A DNA stretch of 64,000 nt, from assembly GCA_949130485.1 (NCBI GenBank), contig OX422196.1, forward strand, positions 2,896,889 through 2,960,888. Direction: 5' to 3'. The DNA comes from Agelas oroides (Eukaryota; Porifera; Demospongiae; Agelasida; Agelasidae). Below are positions 25,705 through 37,829 of this stretch, one piece after another; position 1 is the stretch's first letter, and each line of letters starts with the position of its first letter. The notes under the pieces were generated by a model. The model did no database searches. It worked only from the letters and a program-made list of their open reading frames with translations, and was not told where the DNA came from. The position numbers and the translations under genes were made by a program.

Positions 25705-26849
25705 TGTAGAGTCAAGTTGAACCATGGTAGAATGTAGTAGAACGAGGTAGAACCATGGTAGAGTGTAGTAGACTCATGTAGTGTCAAGTAGAGCCATTGT
25801 ACAATGGAGTAGAGCCAAGGTAGAGTATAGTACAGTCAAGTAGAGTCAAGTAGAGCCATAGCAGAATGTAGTAGAGTCAAGTAGAGTCAAGTAGAGCCAT
25901 GGTAGAGTGTAGTAGAGTCACGTAGAACCAAGGTAGAATGTAGTAGAGTCATGTAGTGTGAAGTAGAGCCATGATGTACAATGGAGTAGAGACATGGTAG
26001 AGTGTAGTAGAGTCAAGTAGAGCCAAGTAGAGCAAAGGTAGAGTGTAGTGCACCCAAGTAGAGCCAAGTAGAGCCATGGTAGAGTGTAGTAGAGTCAATT
26101 AGAGTCAAATAGAGCCATGGTAGAATGTAGTAGAGTCATGTAGAGTCAAGTAGAGCCTTGGTAGAATGTAGTAAAGCAAGGTAGAGCCATGGTAGAGTGT
26201 AGGAGAGTCAAGTAGAGTCACGTGGATGCATGGGAGGATGTAGTAGAGCCAAGGTAGAATGTAGTAGAGTCAAGTAGAGCCATGGTAGAATGTTGTAGAA
26301 TCATGTAGTATCAAGTAGAGCCATGGTACAATGGAGTAGAGCCATGGTAGAGTGTAGTAGAGTCAAGTTGAGCCACGGTAGCATGTAGAATACAGTCATG
26401 TAGAGCCAACTAGAGCAATGGTAGAATGTAGTAGAGCCAGGTAGAGCCATGGTAGAATGCAGCTGAGTCAAGTAGAGTCACGTGTAGCCATGGTAGAATG
26501 TAGTAGAGCGAAGGTAGAGTGTAGTACAGTCAAGTAGAGTCAAGTAGAGTCATGGCAGAATGTAGTAGAGTCAAGTAGAGTCAAGTAGAGCCATGGTAGA
26601 ATGTAGTAGAGGCATACAGAGTCAAGTAGAACTATGGTAGAATGCAGTAGAGTCACGTAGAATCCCGTGGAGCCATGGTAGAATGTAGTAGAGACATGGG
26701 AGAGTGTAGTAGAGTCAAATAGAGCCAGGTAAATCCATGGTAGAGTGTAGTACAGTCACGTAGAACCAAGGTAGGTTGTAGTGGAGTCATGTAGAGCCAA
26801 GTAGAGTCATGGTAGAGTGAAGTAGAGTCAAGTAGAGTCAAGTAGAGCC
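25705..26849 (+). repeat. Mosaic joining pieces of the 824- and 1,246-bp units
   Basis: About 25735-26040 resembles 20650-20960, sharing the AACGAGG unit, ACGTAGAACC and ATGATGTACAATGG. About 26046-26840 resembles 23420-24294, with an internal loss of units near 26260. The phrase at 26653-26841 matches 24106-24294 with a few substitutions. The segment therefore appears to be a junction product of older copies rather than new sequence. Confidence 0.7.
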
Positions 26850-28025
26850 ATGGTAGAATGTAGTAGAGTCATGTAGTGTCAAGTAGAGCCATTGTACAAT
26901 GGAGTAGCGCCAAGGTAGAGTATAGTACAGTCAAGTAGAGTCAAGTAGAGCCATAGCAGAATGTAGTAGAGTCAAGTAGAGTCAAGTAGAGCCATGGTAG
27001 AGTGTAGCAGAGTCAAGTAGAGTCAAGTAGAGCCACGGTAGAGTGTAGTAGAGGCATACAGATCCAAGTAGACCTATGGTAGAATGCAGTAGGGTCATGT
27101 AGAGTCACATGGAGACATGGTAGAATGTAGTAGAGACATGGTAGAGTGTAGTGGACTCAAGTAGAGCCAAGTAGAGCCATGGTAGAGTGTAGTAGAGTCA
27201 AGTAGTGTCAAGGTAGAATGTAGTAGAGTCATGTAGTGTGAAGTAGAGCCATGATATACAATGGAGTAGAGCCATGGTAGAGTGTAATAGAGTCCAGTAG
27301 AGCCAAGTAGAGCAAAGGTAGAGTGTAGTTGACTCAAGTAGAGCCAAGTAGAGCCATGGTGGAGTGTAGTAGAGTCAAGTAGAGTCAAGTACAGCCATGG
27401 TAGAATGTAGTAGAGCAAGGTAGAGCCATGGTAGAGTGTAGGAGAGTCAAGTAGAGTCACGTGGATCCATGGTAGGATGTAGTAGAGCAAAGGAAGAGTG
27501 TAGTAGAGACAAGTAGAGCCATGGTGGAATGTAGTAGAGTCATTTAGTGTCAAGGATAGCCTTGGTACAATGGAGAAGAGCCATGGTAGTGTGCAGTAGA
27601 GTCAAGCAGAGCCAAGGTAGCTTTTAGTAGAGTCATGTAGAGCGAAGTAGAGCCATGGCAGAATGTAGTAGAGTCAAGTAGTGTCAAGTAGAGCCATGGT
27701 AGAATGTAGTAGAGGCATACAGAGTCAAGTAGAACTATGGTAGAATGAAGGAGAGTCACGTAGAGTCCCGTGGAGCCATGGTTGAATGTAGTAGAGACAT
27801 GGTAGAGTGTAGTAGAGTCAAGTAGAGCCAGGTAAAGCCATGGTAGAGTGTAGTACAGTCACGCAGAGCCAAGTAGAGCTAAGGTAGGGTGTAGTGGACT
27901 GAAGTAGAGCCAAGTAGAGCCATTGTAGAGTGATGTAGAGTCAAGTAGACTCAAGTACAGCCATCGAAGAATGTGGTAGAGTCATGTAGAGTCAAGTTGA
28001 GCCATGGTAGAATGTAGTAGAGACA
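26850..28025 (+). repeat. Right copy of the 2,300-bp-offset duplication
   Basis: This is the partner of 24550-25704, with one extra 21-bp unit near 27425-27446. Its right half (from about 27290) also serves as the left half of the 1.2-kb duplication described next, so two duplication events overlap here. Confidence 0.85.
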
Positions 28026-29690
28026 TGGTAGGGTGTAGTGGACTCAAGTAGAGCCAAGTAGAGCCATGGTAGAGTGTAGTAGAGTCAAGTAGAATCAAGG
28101 TAGAATGTAGTAGAGTCATGTAGTGTGAAGTAGAGCCATGATATACAATGGAGTAGAGTCAAGTAGAGCCAAGTACAGCAAAGGTAGAGTGTAGTGGACT
28201 CAAGTAGAGTGAAGTAGAGCCATGGTAGAATGTAGTAGAGCAAGGTAGAACCATGGTAGAGTGTAGGAGAGTCAAGTAGACTCATGTGGATCGATGGTAG
28301 GATGTAGTAGAGCCAAGGAAGAGTCTTCTAGAGACAAGTAGAGCCGGTCTAGCAATGATATAGTGTAGTAGAGTAAAGTAGAGCCAAGAAGAGCCATCGT
28401 AGAGTGTAGTAGAGTCAAGTAGAGCCATGGTAGAATGTAGTAGAGGCATTTAGTGTCAAGGATAGCCTTGGTACAATGGAGTAGAGCCATGGTAGAGTGT
28501 AGTAGAGTCAAGTAGAGCCAAGTAGAGCAAAGGTAGAGTGTAGTTGACTCAAGTAGAGCCAAGTAGAGCCATGGTGGATAGTAGTAGAGTCAAGTAGAGT
28601 CAAGTAGAGCCATGGTAGAATGTAGTAGAGCAAGGTAGAGCCATGGTAGAGTGTAGGAGTCAAGTAGAGTCATGTGGATCCATGGTAGGATGTAGTAGAG
28701 CAAAGGAAGAGTGTAGTAGAGACAAGTAGAGCCATGGTGGAATGTAGTAGAGTCATTTAGTGTCAAGGATAGCCTTGGTACAATGGAGTAGAGCCATGGT
28801 AGTGTGTAGTAGAGTCAAGCAGAGCCACGGTAGCATGTAGTAGAGTCATGTAGAGCCAAGTAGAGCCATGGCAGAATGTAGTAGAGTCAAGTAGAGTCAA
28901 GTAGAACCATGGTAGAATGTAGTAGAGGCATACAGAGTCAAGTAGAACTATGGTAGAATGAAGTAGAGTCAAGTAGAGCCAGGTAAAGCCATGGTAGAGT
29001 GTAGTACAGTCACGCAGAGCCAAGTAGAGCTAAGGTAGGGTGTAGTGGACTCAAGTAGAGCCAAGTAGAGCCATTGTAGAGTGATGTAGAGTCAAGTAGA
29101 CTCAAGTAGAGCCATCGAAGAATGTGGTAGAGTCATGTAGAGTCAAGTTGAGCCATGGTAGAATGTAGTAGAACGAGGTAGAACCATGGTAGAATGTAGT
29201 AGAGACATGGTAGGGTGTAGTGGACTCAAGTAGAGCCAAGTAGAGCCATGGTAGAGTGTAGTAGAGTCAAGTAGAATCAAGGTAGAATGTAGTAGAGTCA
29301 TGTAGTGTTAAGTAGAGCCATGATATACAATGGAGTAGAGCCATGGTAGAGTGTAGTAGAGTCAAGTAGAGCCAAGTACAGCAAAGGTAGAGTGTAGTGG
29401 ACTCAAGTAGAGTGAAGTAGAGCCATGGTAGAATGTAGTAGAGCAAGGTAGAACCATGGTAGAGTGTAGGAGAGTCAAGTAGACTCATGTGGATCCATGG
29501 TAGGATGTAGTAGAGCCAAGGAAGAGTCTACTAGAGACAAGTAGAGCCGGTCTAGCAATGATATAGTGTAGTAGAGTAAAGTAGAGCCAAGAAGAGCCAT
29601 CGTAGAGTGTAGTAGAGTCAAGTAGAGCCATGGTAGAATGTAGTAGAGTCATTTAGTGTCAAGGATAGCCTTGGTACAATGGAGTAGAGC
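27290..29690 (+). repeat. About 1.2-kb tandem duplication with unit-sized indels
   Basis: Copies run from about 27290 and 28505. The offset changes stepwise. It is 1,215 bp at 27356/28571. It is 1,151 bp at 27962/29113, after a 2-bp loss near 28660 and a 62-bp loss (41+21) near 28960. It is 1,182 bp at 28021/29203, after a gain of one 31-bp unit near 29170. It is 1,203 bp at 28348/29551, after a 21-bp unit near 29340. This is one of the clearest illustrations of whole-unit gain and loss. Confidence 0.85.
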
Positions 29691-30904
29691 CATGGTAGAG
29701 TGTAGTAGAGTAAAGTAGAGCCAAGTAGAGCCAAGGTAGAGTGTAGTGTACTCAAGTAGAGCCAAATAGAGCCACGGTAGAGTGTAGTAGAGTCAAGTAG
29801 AGTCAAGGTAGAATGTAGTAGAGTCATGTAGTGTGAAGTAGAGCCATGATATACAATGGAGTAGAGCCATGGTAGAGTGTAGTAGAGTCAAGTAGAGCCA
29901 AGTAGAGCAAAGGTAGAGTGCAGTGGACTCAAGTAGAGCCATGGTAGAGTGTAGTAGAGTCAAGCAGAGTCAAGTAGAGCCATGGTAGAATGTAGTAGAG
30001 CAAGGTTCAGCCATGGTAGAGTGTAGGAGAGTCAAGTAGAGTCACGTGGATCCATGGTAGGATGTAGTAGAGCCAAGGAAGGGTGTAGTAGAGACAAGTA
30101 GAGCCGGTCTAGCAATGATATAGTGTAGTAGAGTCAAGTAGAGCCAAGAAGAGCCATCGTAGAATGTAGTAGAGTCCAGTAGAGCCATGGTAGAATGTAG
30201 TAGAGTCATTTAGTGTCAAGGATAGCCTTGGTACAATGGAGTAGAGCCATGGTACAGTGTAGTAGAGTAATGTAGAGCCAAGTAGAGTCAAGTAGAGCCA
30301 TGGTAGAATGTAGTAGAGTCATGTAGAGTCAAGTAGAGCCATTGTAGAATGTAGTAGAGCAAGGTAGAGACATGGTAGAGTGTAGGAGAGTCAAGTAGAA
30401 TCACGTGGATCCATGATAGGATGTAGTAGAGCCAAGGTAGAATGTAGTAGAGACAAGTAGAGCTAGGTCTAGCAATGATAAAGTGTAGTAGAGTTAAGTA
30501 AAGCCAAGTAGAGCCATCGTAGAGTGTAGTAGAGTCAAGTAGAGCCATGGTAGATTGTAGTAGAATCATGTAGTGTCAAGTAGACCCATGGTACAATGGA
30601 GTAGAGCCATGGAAGAGTGCAGTAAAGCCAACTATAGCCACGGTAACATGTAGTATAGAGTCAAGTAGAGTCAAGTAGAGCCATGGTAGAATATAGTAGA
30701 GTCAAGTAGAGTCAAGTAGAGCCATGGTAGAATGTAGTAGAGGCATACAGAGCCAAGTAGAACTATGGTAGAATGCAGTAGAGTCACGTAGAATCCCGTG
30801 GAGCCATGGTAGAATGTAGTAGAAACATGGTAGAGTGTAGTAGAGTCAAGTAGAGCCAGGTAAATCCATGGTAGAGTGTAGTACAGTCACGTAGAGCCAA
30901 TTAG
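29691..30904 (+). repeat. Repeat mosaic, no gene
   Basis: Satellite phrases resembling those at 3800-4820 and 10220-10650, in similar order but with many scattered substitutions. It contains the AGGATAGCCT unit twice and the GGTCTAGCAA unit twice. No other signal is seen. Confidence 0.75.
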
Positions 30905-32520
30905 AGCCAAGGTAGGGTGTAGTGGACTCAAGTAGAGCCAAGTAGAGCCATGGTAGAGTGAAGTAGAGTCAAGTAGAGTCAAGTAGAGCCATGGTAGAAT
31001 GTAGTAGCATCATGTAGAGTCAAGTAGAGCCATGGTAGAATGTAGTAGAATCAGGTAGAACAATGGTGGAGTGTAGTAGAGTCACGCAGAGTCAAGTGAA
31101 TCCATGGTATAGTGTAGTAGAGCCGAAGTAGAGTGTAGTAGAGACAAGTAGAGCTAGGTCTAGCAATGATATAGTGTAGTAGAGTCAAGTAGAGCCAATT
31201 AGAGGCATCGTAGAGTGTAGTAGTGTGAAGTAGAACCATGATAGAATGTAGTAGAGTCATGTAGTGTCAAGTAGAGCCATTGTACAATGGAGTAGAGCCA
31301 AGGTAGAGTATAGTACAGTCAAGTACAGTCAAGTAGAGCAATAGCAGAATGTAGTAGAGGCAAGTAGAGTCAAGTAGAGCCATGGTAGAGTGTAGTAGAG
31401 TCAAGTAGAGTCAAGTAGAGCCATGGTAGAGTGCAGTAGAGGCATACAGAGTCAAGTAGACCTATGGTAGAATGCAGTAGAATCACGTAGAGTCATGTGG
31501 AGCCATGTTAGAATGTAGTAGAGACATGGTAGAGTGTAGCGGACTCAAGTAGAGCCAGGTAGAGCCATGGTAGAGTGTAGTAGAGTCAAGTAGAGTCAAG
31601 GTAGAATGTAGTAGAGTCACGTAGTGTGAAGTAGAGCCATGATATACAATGGAGTAGAGCCATGGTAGAGTGCAGTAGAGTCAAGTAGAGCCAAGTAGAG
31701 CAAAGGTAGAGTGTAGTGGACTCAAGTAGAGCCAAGTAGAGCCATGGTAGAGTGTAGTAGAGTCAAGTAGAGTCAAGTAGAGCCATGGTAGAATGTAGTA
31801 GAGCAAGGTAGAGCAATGGTAGAGTGTAGGAGAGTCAAGTAGAGTCACGTGGATCCATGGTAGGATGTAGTAGAGCAAAGGAAGAGTGTAGTAGAGACAA
31901 GTAGAGCCATGGTAGAATGTAGTAGAGTCATTTAGTGTCAAGGATAGCCTTGGTACAATGGAGTAGAGCCATGGTAGGGTGTAGTAGAGTGAAGCACAGC
32001 CACGGTAGCATGTAGTAGAGTCATGTAGAGCCAAGTAGAGTCATGGCATAATGTACTAGAGTCAAGTAGAGTCAAGTAGAGCCATGGTAGAATCTAGTAG
32101 AGGCATACAGAGTCAAGTAGAACTATGGTAGAATGCAGTAGAGTCACGTAGAGTACCGTGGAGCAATGGTTGAATGTAGTAGAGACATGGTAGAGTTTAG
32201 TAGAGTCAAGTAGAGCCAGATAAAGCCATGGTAGAGTGTAGTACAGTCACGCAGAGCCAAGTAGAGCCAAGGTAGGGTGTAGTGGACTCAAGTAGAGCCA
32301 AGTAGAGCCATGGTAGAGTGAAGTAGAGTCAAGTAGAGTCAAGTAGAGCCATCGTAGAATGTAGTAGAGTCATGTAGAGTCAAGTTGAGCCATGGTAGAA
32401 TGTAGTAGAATGAGGTAGAACCATGGTAGAGTGTACTAGAGTCATGTAGTGTCAAGTAGAGCCATTGTGCAATGGAGTAGAGCCAAGGTAGAGTATAGTA
32501 CAGTCAAGTAGAGTCAAGTA
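30905..32520 (+). repeat. Left copy of the 3,413-bp-offset duplication
   Basis: This section matches 34318-35935 at a constant 3,413 bp. Aligned points include 31021/34434, 31681/35094 and 32161/35574. Near the right end the offset rises to 3,415 bp because of a 2-bp insertion (CGTATAGAATG) near 35768. Substitutions are frequent enough to mark this as an older event than the 1,246-bp or 3.36-kb duplications. Confidence 0.8.
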
Positions 32521-34317
32521 GAGCCATTGCAGAATGCAGTAGAGTCAAGTAGAGTCAAGTAGAGCCATGGTAGAGTGTAGTAGAGTCAAGTAGAGTCAAG
32601 TAGAGCCATGGTAGAGTGTAGTAGAGGCATACAGAGTCAAGTAGACCTATGGTTGAATGCAGTAGAGTCACGTAGAGTCACGTGGAGCCATGGTAGAATG
32701 TAGTAGAGACATGGTACAGTGTAGTGGAGACAAGTAGAGCCAAGTAGAGCCATGGTAGAGTGTAGTAGAATCAAGTAGAGTCAAGGTAGAATGTAGTAGA
32801 GTCATGTAGTGTGAAGTAGAGCCATGATATAAAATGGAGTGGAGCCATGGTAGAGTGTAGTAGAGTCAAGTAGAGCCAAGTAGAGCAAAGGTAGAGTGTA
32901 GTGCACTCAAGTAGAGCCAAGTAGAGCTATGGTAGAGTGTAGTAGAGTCAAGTAGAGTCAAGGTAGAATGTAGTAGAGTCATGTAGTGTGAAGTAGAGCC
33001 ATGATATACAATGGAGTAGAGCCATGGTAGAGTGTAGTAAAGTCAAGTAGAGCCAAGTAGAGCAAAGGTAGAGTGTAGTGGAGTCAAGTAGAGCCAAGTA
33101 GAGCCATGGTAGAGTGTCGTAGAGTCAAGTATAGCCAAGAAGAGCCATCGTAGAATGTAGTAGAGTCAAGTAGAGCCATGGTAGAATGTAGTAGAGTCAT
33201 TTAGTGTCAAGGATAGCCTTGGTACAATGGAGTAGAGCCATGGTAGAGTGTAGTAGAGTAAAGTAGAGCCAAGTAGAGCCAAGGTAGAGTGTAGTGCACT
33301 CAAGTAGAGCCAAGTAGAGCCATGGTAGAGTGTAGTAGAGTCAAGTAGAGTCAAGTACAGCCATGGGAGAATGTAGTAGAGGCATACAGAGTCAAGTAGA
33401 GCCATGGTAGGATGTAGTAGAGCAAGGTAGAGCCATGGTAGTGTGTAGGTGAGTCAAGTAGAGTCACGTGGATACATGGTAGGATGTTGTAGAGCCAAGG
33501 TAGAATGTAGTAGAGACAAGTAGAGCTAGGTCTAGCAATGATATAGTGTAGTAGAGTTAAGTAGAGCCAAGTAGAGCCATCGTAGAGTGTAGTAGAGTCA
33601 AGTAGAGCCATGGTAGAGTGTAGTAGAGTCAAGTAGAGCCACGGTAACATGTAGTATAGAGTCAAGTAGAGTGATGTAGAGCCATGGCAGAATGTAGTAG
33701 AGTCAAGTAGAGTCAAGTAGAGCCTTGGGAGAATGTAGTAGAGGCATACAGAGTCAAGTAGAACTATGGTAGAATGCAGTAGAGTCACGTGGAATTCCGT
33801 GGAGCCATGGTAGAATGTAGTAGAGACATGGTAGGGTGTAGTAGAGTCAAGTAGAGCCAGGTAAATCCATGGTAGAGTGTAGTACAGTCACGTAGAGCCA
33901 AGTAGAGCCATGCTAGGGTGTAGTAGAGGCATACGGAGTCAAGTAGACCTATGGTAGAATGCAGTAGAATCACGTAGAGTCATGTGGAGCCATGGTAGAA
34001 TGTAGTAGAGACATGGTAGAGTGTAGTGGACACAAGTAGAGCCAAGTAGAGCCATGGTAGAGTGTAGTAGAGTCAAGTAGAGTCAAGTAGAGCCATGGTA
34101 GAATGTAGTAGAGCAAGGTAGAGCCATGGTAGAGTGTAGGAGAGTCAAGTAGAGTGACGTGGATCCATGGTAGGATGTAGTAGAGCAAAGGAAGAGTGTA
34201 GTAGAGACAAGTAGAGCCATGGTAGAATGTAGTAGAGTCATTTAGTGTCAAGGATAGCCTTGGTACAATGGAGTAGAGCCATGGTAGAGTGTAGTACAGT
34301 GAGGTAGAGCCATGTAG
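32521..34317 (+). repeat. Repeat mosaic between the 3,413-bp-offset copies
   Basis: Satellite units only. 32520-33130 holds two close copies of the ATGATATACAATGG phrase; in one of them a C-to-A change creates TATAAAA at 32828-32834. A stray GAATTC at 33792-33797 arises from a CCCGTGG-type subunit variant. No gene is supported. Confidence 0.75.
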
Positions 34318-35935
34318 AGCCAAGGTAGTGTGTAGTGGACTCAAGTAGATCCAAGTAGAGCCATGGTAGAGTGAAGTAGAGTCAAGTAGAGTCAAGAAGA
34401 GCCATGGTAGAATGTAGTAGCGTCATGTAGAGTCAAGTAGAGCCATGGTAGAATGTAGTAGAATCAGGTAGAACCACGGGAGAGTGTAGTAGAGTCACGT
34501 AGAGTCACGTGGATCCATGGTATAATGTAGTAGAGCCAAAATAGAGTGTTGTAGAGACAAGGAGAGCCAGGTCTAGCAATGATATAGTGTAGTAGAGTCA
34601 AGTAGAGCCAAGTAGAGGCATCGTAGAGTGTAGTAGAGTCAAGTAGAACCATGGTAGAATGTAGTAGAGTCATGTAGTGTCAAGTAGAGCCATTGTACAA
34701 TGGAGTAGAGCCAAGGTAGAGTAGAGTACAGTCAAGTAGAGTCAAGTAGAACCATAGCAGAATGTAGTAGAGTCAAGTAGAGTCAAGTAGTGCCATGGTA
34801 GAGTGTAGTAGAGTCAAGTAGAGTCAAGTAGAGACATGGTAGAGTGTAGTAGAGGAATACAGAGTCAAGTAGACCTATGGTAGAATGCAGTAGAATCACG
34901 TAGAGTCATGTGGAGCCATGGTAGAATGTAGTAGAGACATGGTAGAGTGTAGTGGACTCAAGTAGAGCCAAGTAGAGCCATGGTAGAGTGTAGTAGAGTC
35001 AAGTAGAGTCAAGGTAGAATGTAGTAGAGTCACGTAGTGTGAAATAGAGCCATGATATACAATGGAGTAGAGCCATGGTAGAGTGAAGTAGAGTCAAGTA
35101 GAGCCAAGTAGAGCAAAGGTAGAGTGTAGTGGACTCAAGTAGAGCCAAGTAGAGTCATGGTAGAGTGTAGTAGAGTCAAGTAGAGTCAAGTAGAGCCATG
35201 GTAGAATGTAGTAGAGCAAGGTAGAGCCATGGTAGAGTGTAGGAGAGTCAAGTAGAGTCACGTAGATCCATGGTAGGATGTAGTAGAGCAAAGGAAGGGT
35301 GTAGTAGAGACAAGTAGAGCCATGGTAGAATGTAGTAGAGTCATTTAGTGTCAAGGATAGCCTTGGTACAATGGAGTAGAGCCATGGTAGAGTGTAGTAG
35401 AGTCAAGCAGAACCACAGTAGCATGTAGTAGAGTCATGTAGAGCCAAGTAGAGACATGGCAGAATGTACTAGAGTCAAGTAGAGTCAAGTAGAGCCATGA
35501 TAGAATGTAGTAGAGGCATACAGAGTTAAGTAGAACTAGGGTAGAATGCAGTAGAGTCACGTAGAGTGCCGTAGAGCCATGGTTAAATGTAGTAGAGACA
35601 TGGTAGAGTGTAGTAGAGTCAAGTAGAGCCAGGTAAAGCCATGGTAGAGTGTAGTACAGTCACGCAGCGCCAAGTAGAGCCAAGATAGGGTGTAGTGGAC
35701 TCAAGTAGAGCCAAGTATACCCATGGAAGAGTGAAGTAGAGTCAAGTAGAGTCAAGTAGAGCCATCGTATAGAATGTAGTAGAGTCATGTAGAGTCAAGT
35801 TGAGTCATGGTAAAATGTAGTAGAAAGAGGTAGAACCATGGTAGAGTTTAGTAGAGTCATGTAGTGTCAAGTAGAGCCATTGTACAATGGAGTAGAGCCA
35901 AGTTAGAGTATAGTACAGTCAAGTAGAGTCAAGTA
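34318..35935 (+). repeat. Right copy of the 3,413-bp-offset duplication
   Basis: This is the partner of 30905-32520. The two diverge after about 35935, where this copy continues with repeated AGTAGAGTCA subunits and the left copy with the CATTGCAGAATGC unit. Confidence 0.8.
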
Positions 35936-37829
35936 GAGTCAAGTAGAGCCATGGTAGAGTGTAGTAGAGTCAAGTAGAATCAAGTAGAGCCATGGTAGAA
36001 TGTAGTAGAGACATGGTAGAGTGTAGTGGACTCAAGTAGAGCCAAGTAGAGCCATGGTAGAGTGTAGTCGAGTCAAGTAGATTCAAGGTAGAATGTACTA
36101 GAGTCATGTAGTGTGAAGTAGAGCCATGATATACAATGGAGTAGAGCCATGGTAGAGTGTAGTAGTGTCACGTAGAGTCACGTGGATCCATGGTATAATG
36201 TAGTAGAGCCAAAGTAGAGTGTAGTAGAGACAAGTAGAGCCAGGTCTAGCAATGATATAGTGTAGTAGAGTCAAGTAGAGCCAAGTAGAGGCATCGTAGA
36301 GTGAAGTACAGTCAAGTAGAACCATGGTAGAATGTAGTAGAGTCATGTAGTGTCAAGTAGAGCCATTGTACAATGGAGTAGAGCCAAGGTAGAGTATAGT
36401 ACAGTCAAGTAGAGTCAAGTAGAGCCATAGCAGAATGTGGTAGAGTCAAGTAGAGTCAAGTAGAGCCATGGTAGAGTGTAGTAGAGTCAAGTAGAGTCAA
36501 GTAGAGCCATGGTAGATTGTAGTAGAGGCATACAGAGTCAAGCAGACCAATGGAAGAAAGCAGTAGAGTCACGTAGAGTCACGTGGAGCCATGGTAGAAT
36601 GTAGAAGAGACATGGTAGAGTGTAGTCGACTCAAGTAGAGCCAAGTAGAGCCATGGTATAGTGTAGTATAGTGTGAAGTAGAGCCATGGTACAATGGAGT
36701 AGAGCCAAGGTAGAGTATAGTATAGTCAAGTGGAGTCAAGTAGAGCCATAGCAGAATGTAGTAGAGTCAAGTAGAGTCAAGTAGAGCCATGTTAGAGTGT
36801 AGTAGAGTCAAGTGGAGTCAAGTAGAGCCATGGTAGAGTGTAGTAGAGGCATACAGAGTCAAGTAGAGCTATGGTAGAATGCAGTAGAGTCACGTAGAGT
36901 CACGTGGAGCCATTGTAGAATGTAGTAGAGAGATGGTAGAGTGTAGTGGACTCAAGTAGACCCAAGTAGAGCCATGGTAGAGTGTAGTAGAGTCAAGTAG
37001 AGTCAAGGTAGAATGTAGTAGAGTCATGTAGTGTGAAGTAGAGCCATGATATACAATGGAGTAGAGCCAAGGTAGAGTGTAGTACAGTCAAGTAGAGTCA
37101 AGTAGAGCCATAGCAGAATGTAGTAGAGTCAAGTAGAGTCAAGTAGAGTCAAGTAGAGCCATGGAAGAGTGTAGTAGAGTCAAGTAGAACCAAGTAGTGC
37201 CATGGTAGAGTGTAGTAAAGCCAAGTAGAGCAAAGTAGAACCATGATAGAGTATAGTAGAGTCCAGTAGAGCAATGGTAGAGTGTAGGAAGTCAAGTACA
37301 GTCAAGAAGAGCCATGGTAGAATTCAGTAGGATCATGTAGTGTCCAGTAGAGCCATGGTACAATGGAGTAGAGCCATGGTAGAGTGTGGTAGAGTCACGT
37401 AGAGCCAGGTAGAGCCATGGTAGAGTATAGTAGAGTCAAGTAGAGCCAAGTAAAGCCATGGTAAAGTGTAGTAGAGCCAAGTACAGCCAAGTAGAGCAAT
37501 GGGAGAGTGTAGGAGAGTCAAGTAGAGTCAAGAAGAGCCATGGTAGAATGTAGTAGAGTCAAGTAGTGCCAAGTAGAGCCATGGTAGAATGGAGTAGAGC
37601 CAAGTAGAGCAATGGTAGAGCCATGGTAAAGTGTAGTAGAGCCAAGTAGAGCCAAGTAGAGCAATGGGAGAGTGTAGGAGAGTCAAGTACAGTCAAGTAG
37701 AGCTATGGTAGAATGTAGTAGAGTCACATAGAGTCACGTGGAACCATGGTAGAATGTAGTAGAGACATGGTAGAGTGTTGTAGAGTCAAGTAGAGCCAAG
37801 TAGTGCCATGGTAGAGTGTAGTAGAGTCA
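35936..37829 (+). repeat. Repeat mosaic including an EcoRI-type block
   Basis: The left part (36000-37060) carries the ordinary GGCATACAG and ATGATATACAATGG phrases. From about 37060 the sequence switches to the EcoRI-type block also seen at 12.0-13.8 and 57.2-58.7 kb, with GAATTC at 37320-37325, AAGAAGAGTC-type subunits, GTAGTGCCATGG and GGGAGAGTGTAGG. No gene is seen. Confidence 0.75.
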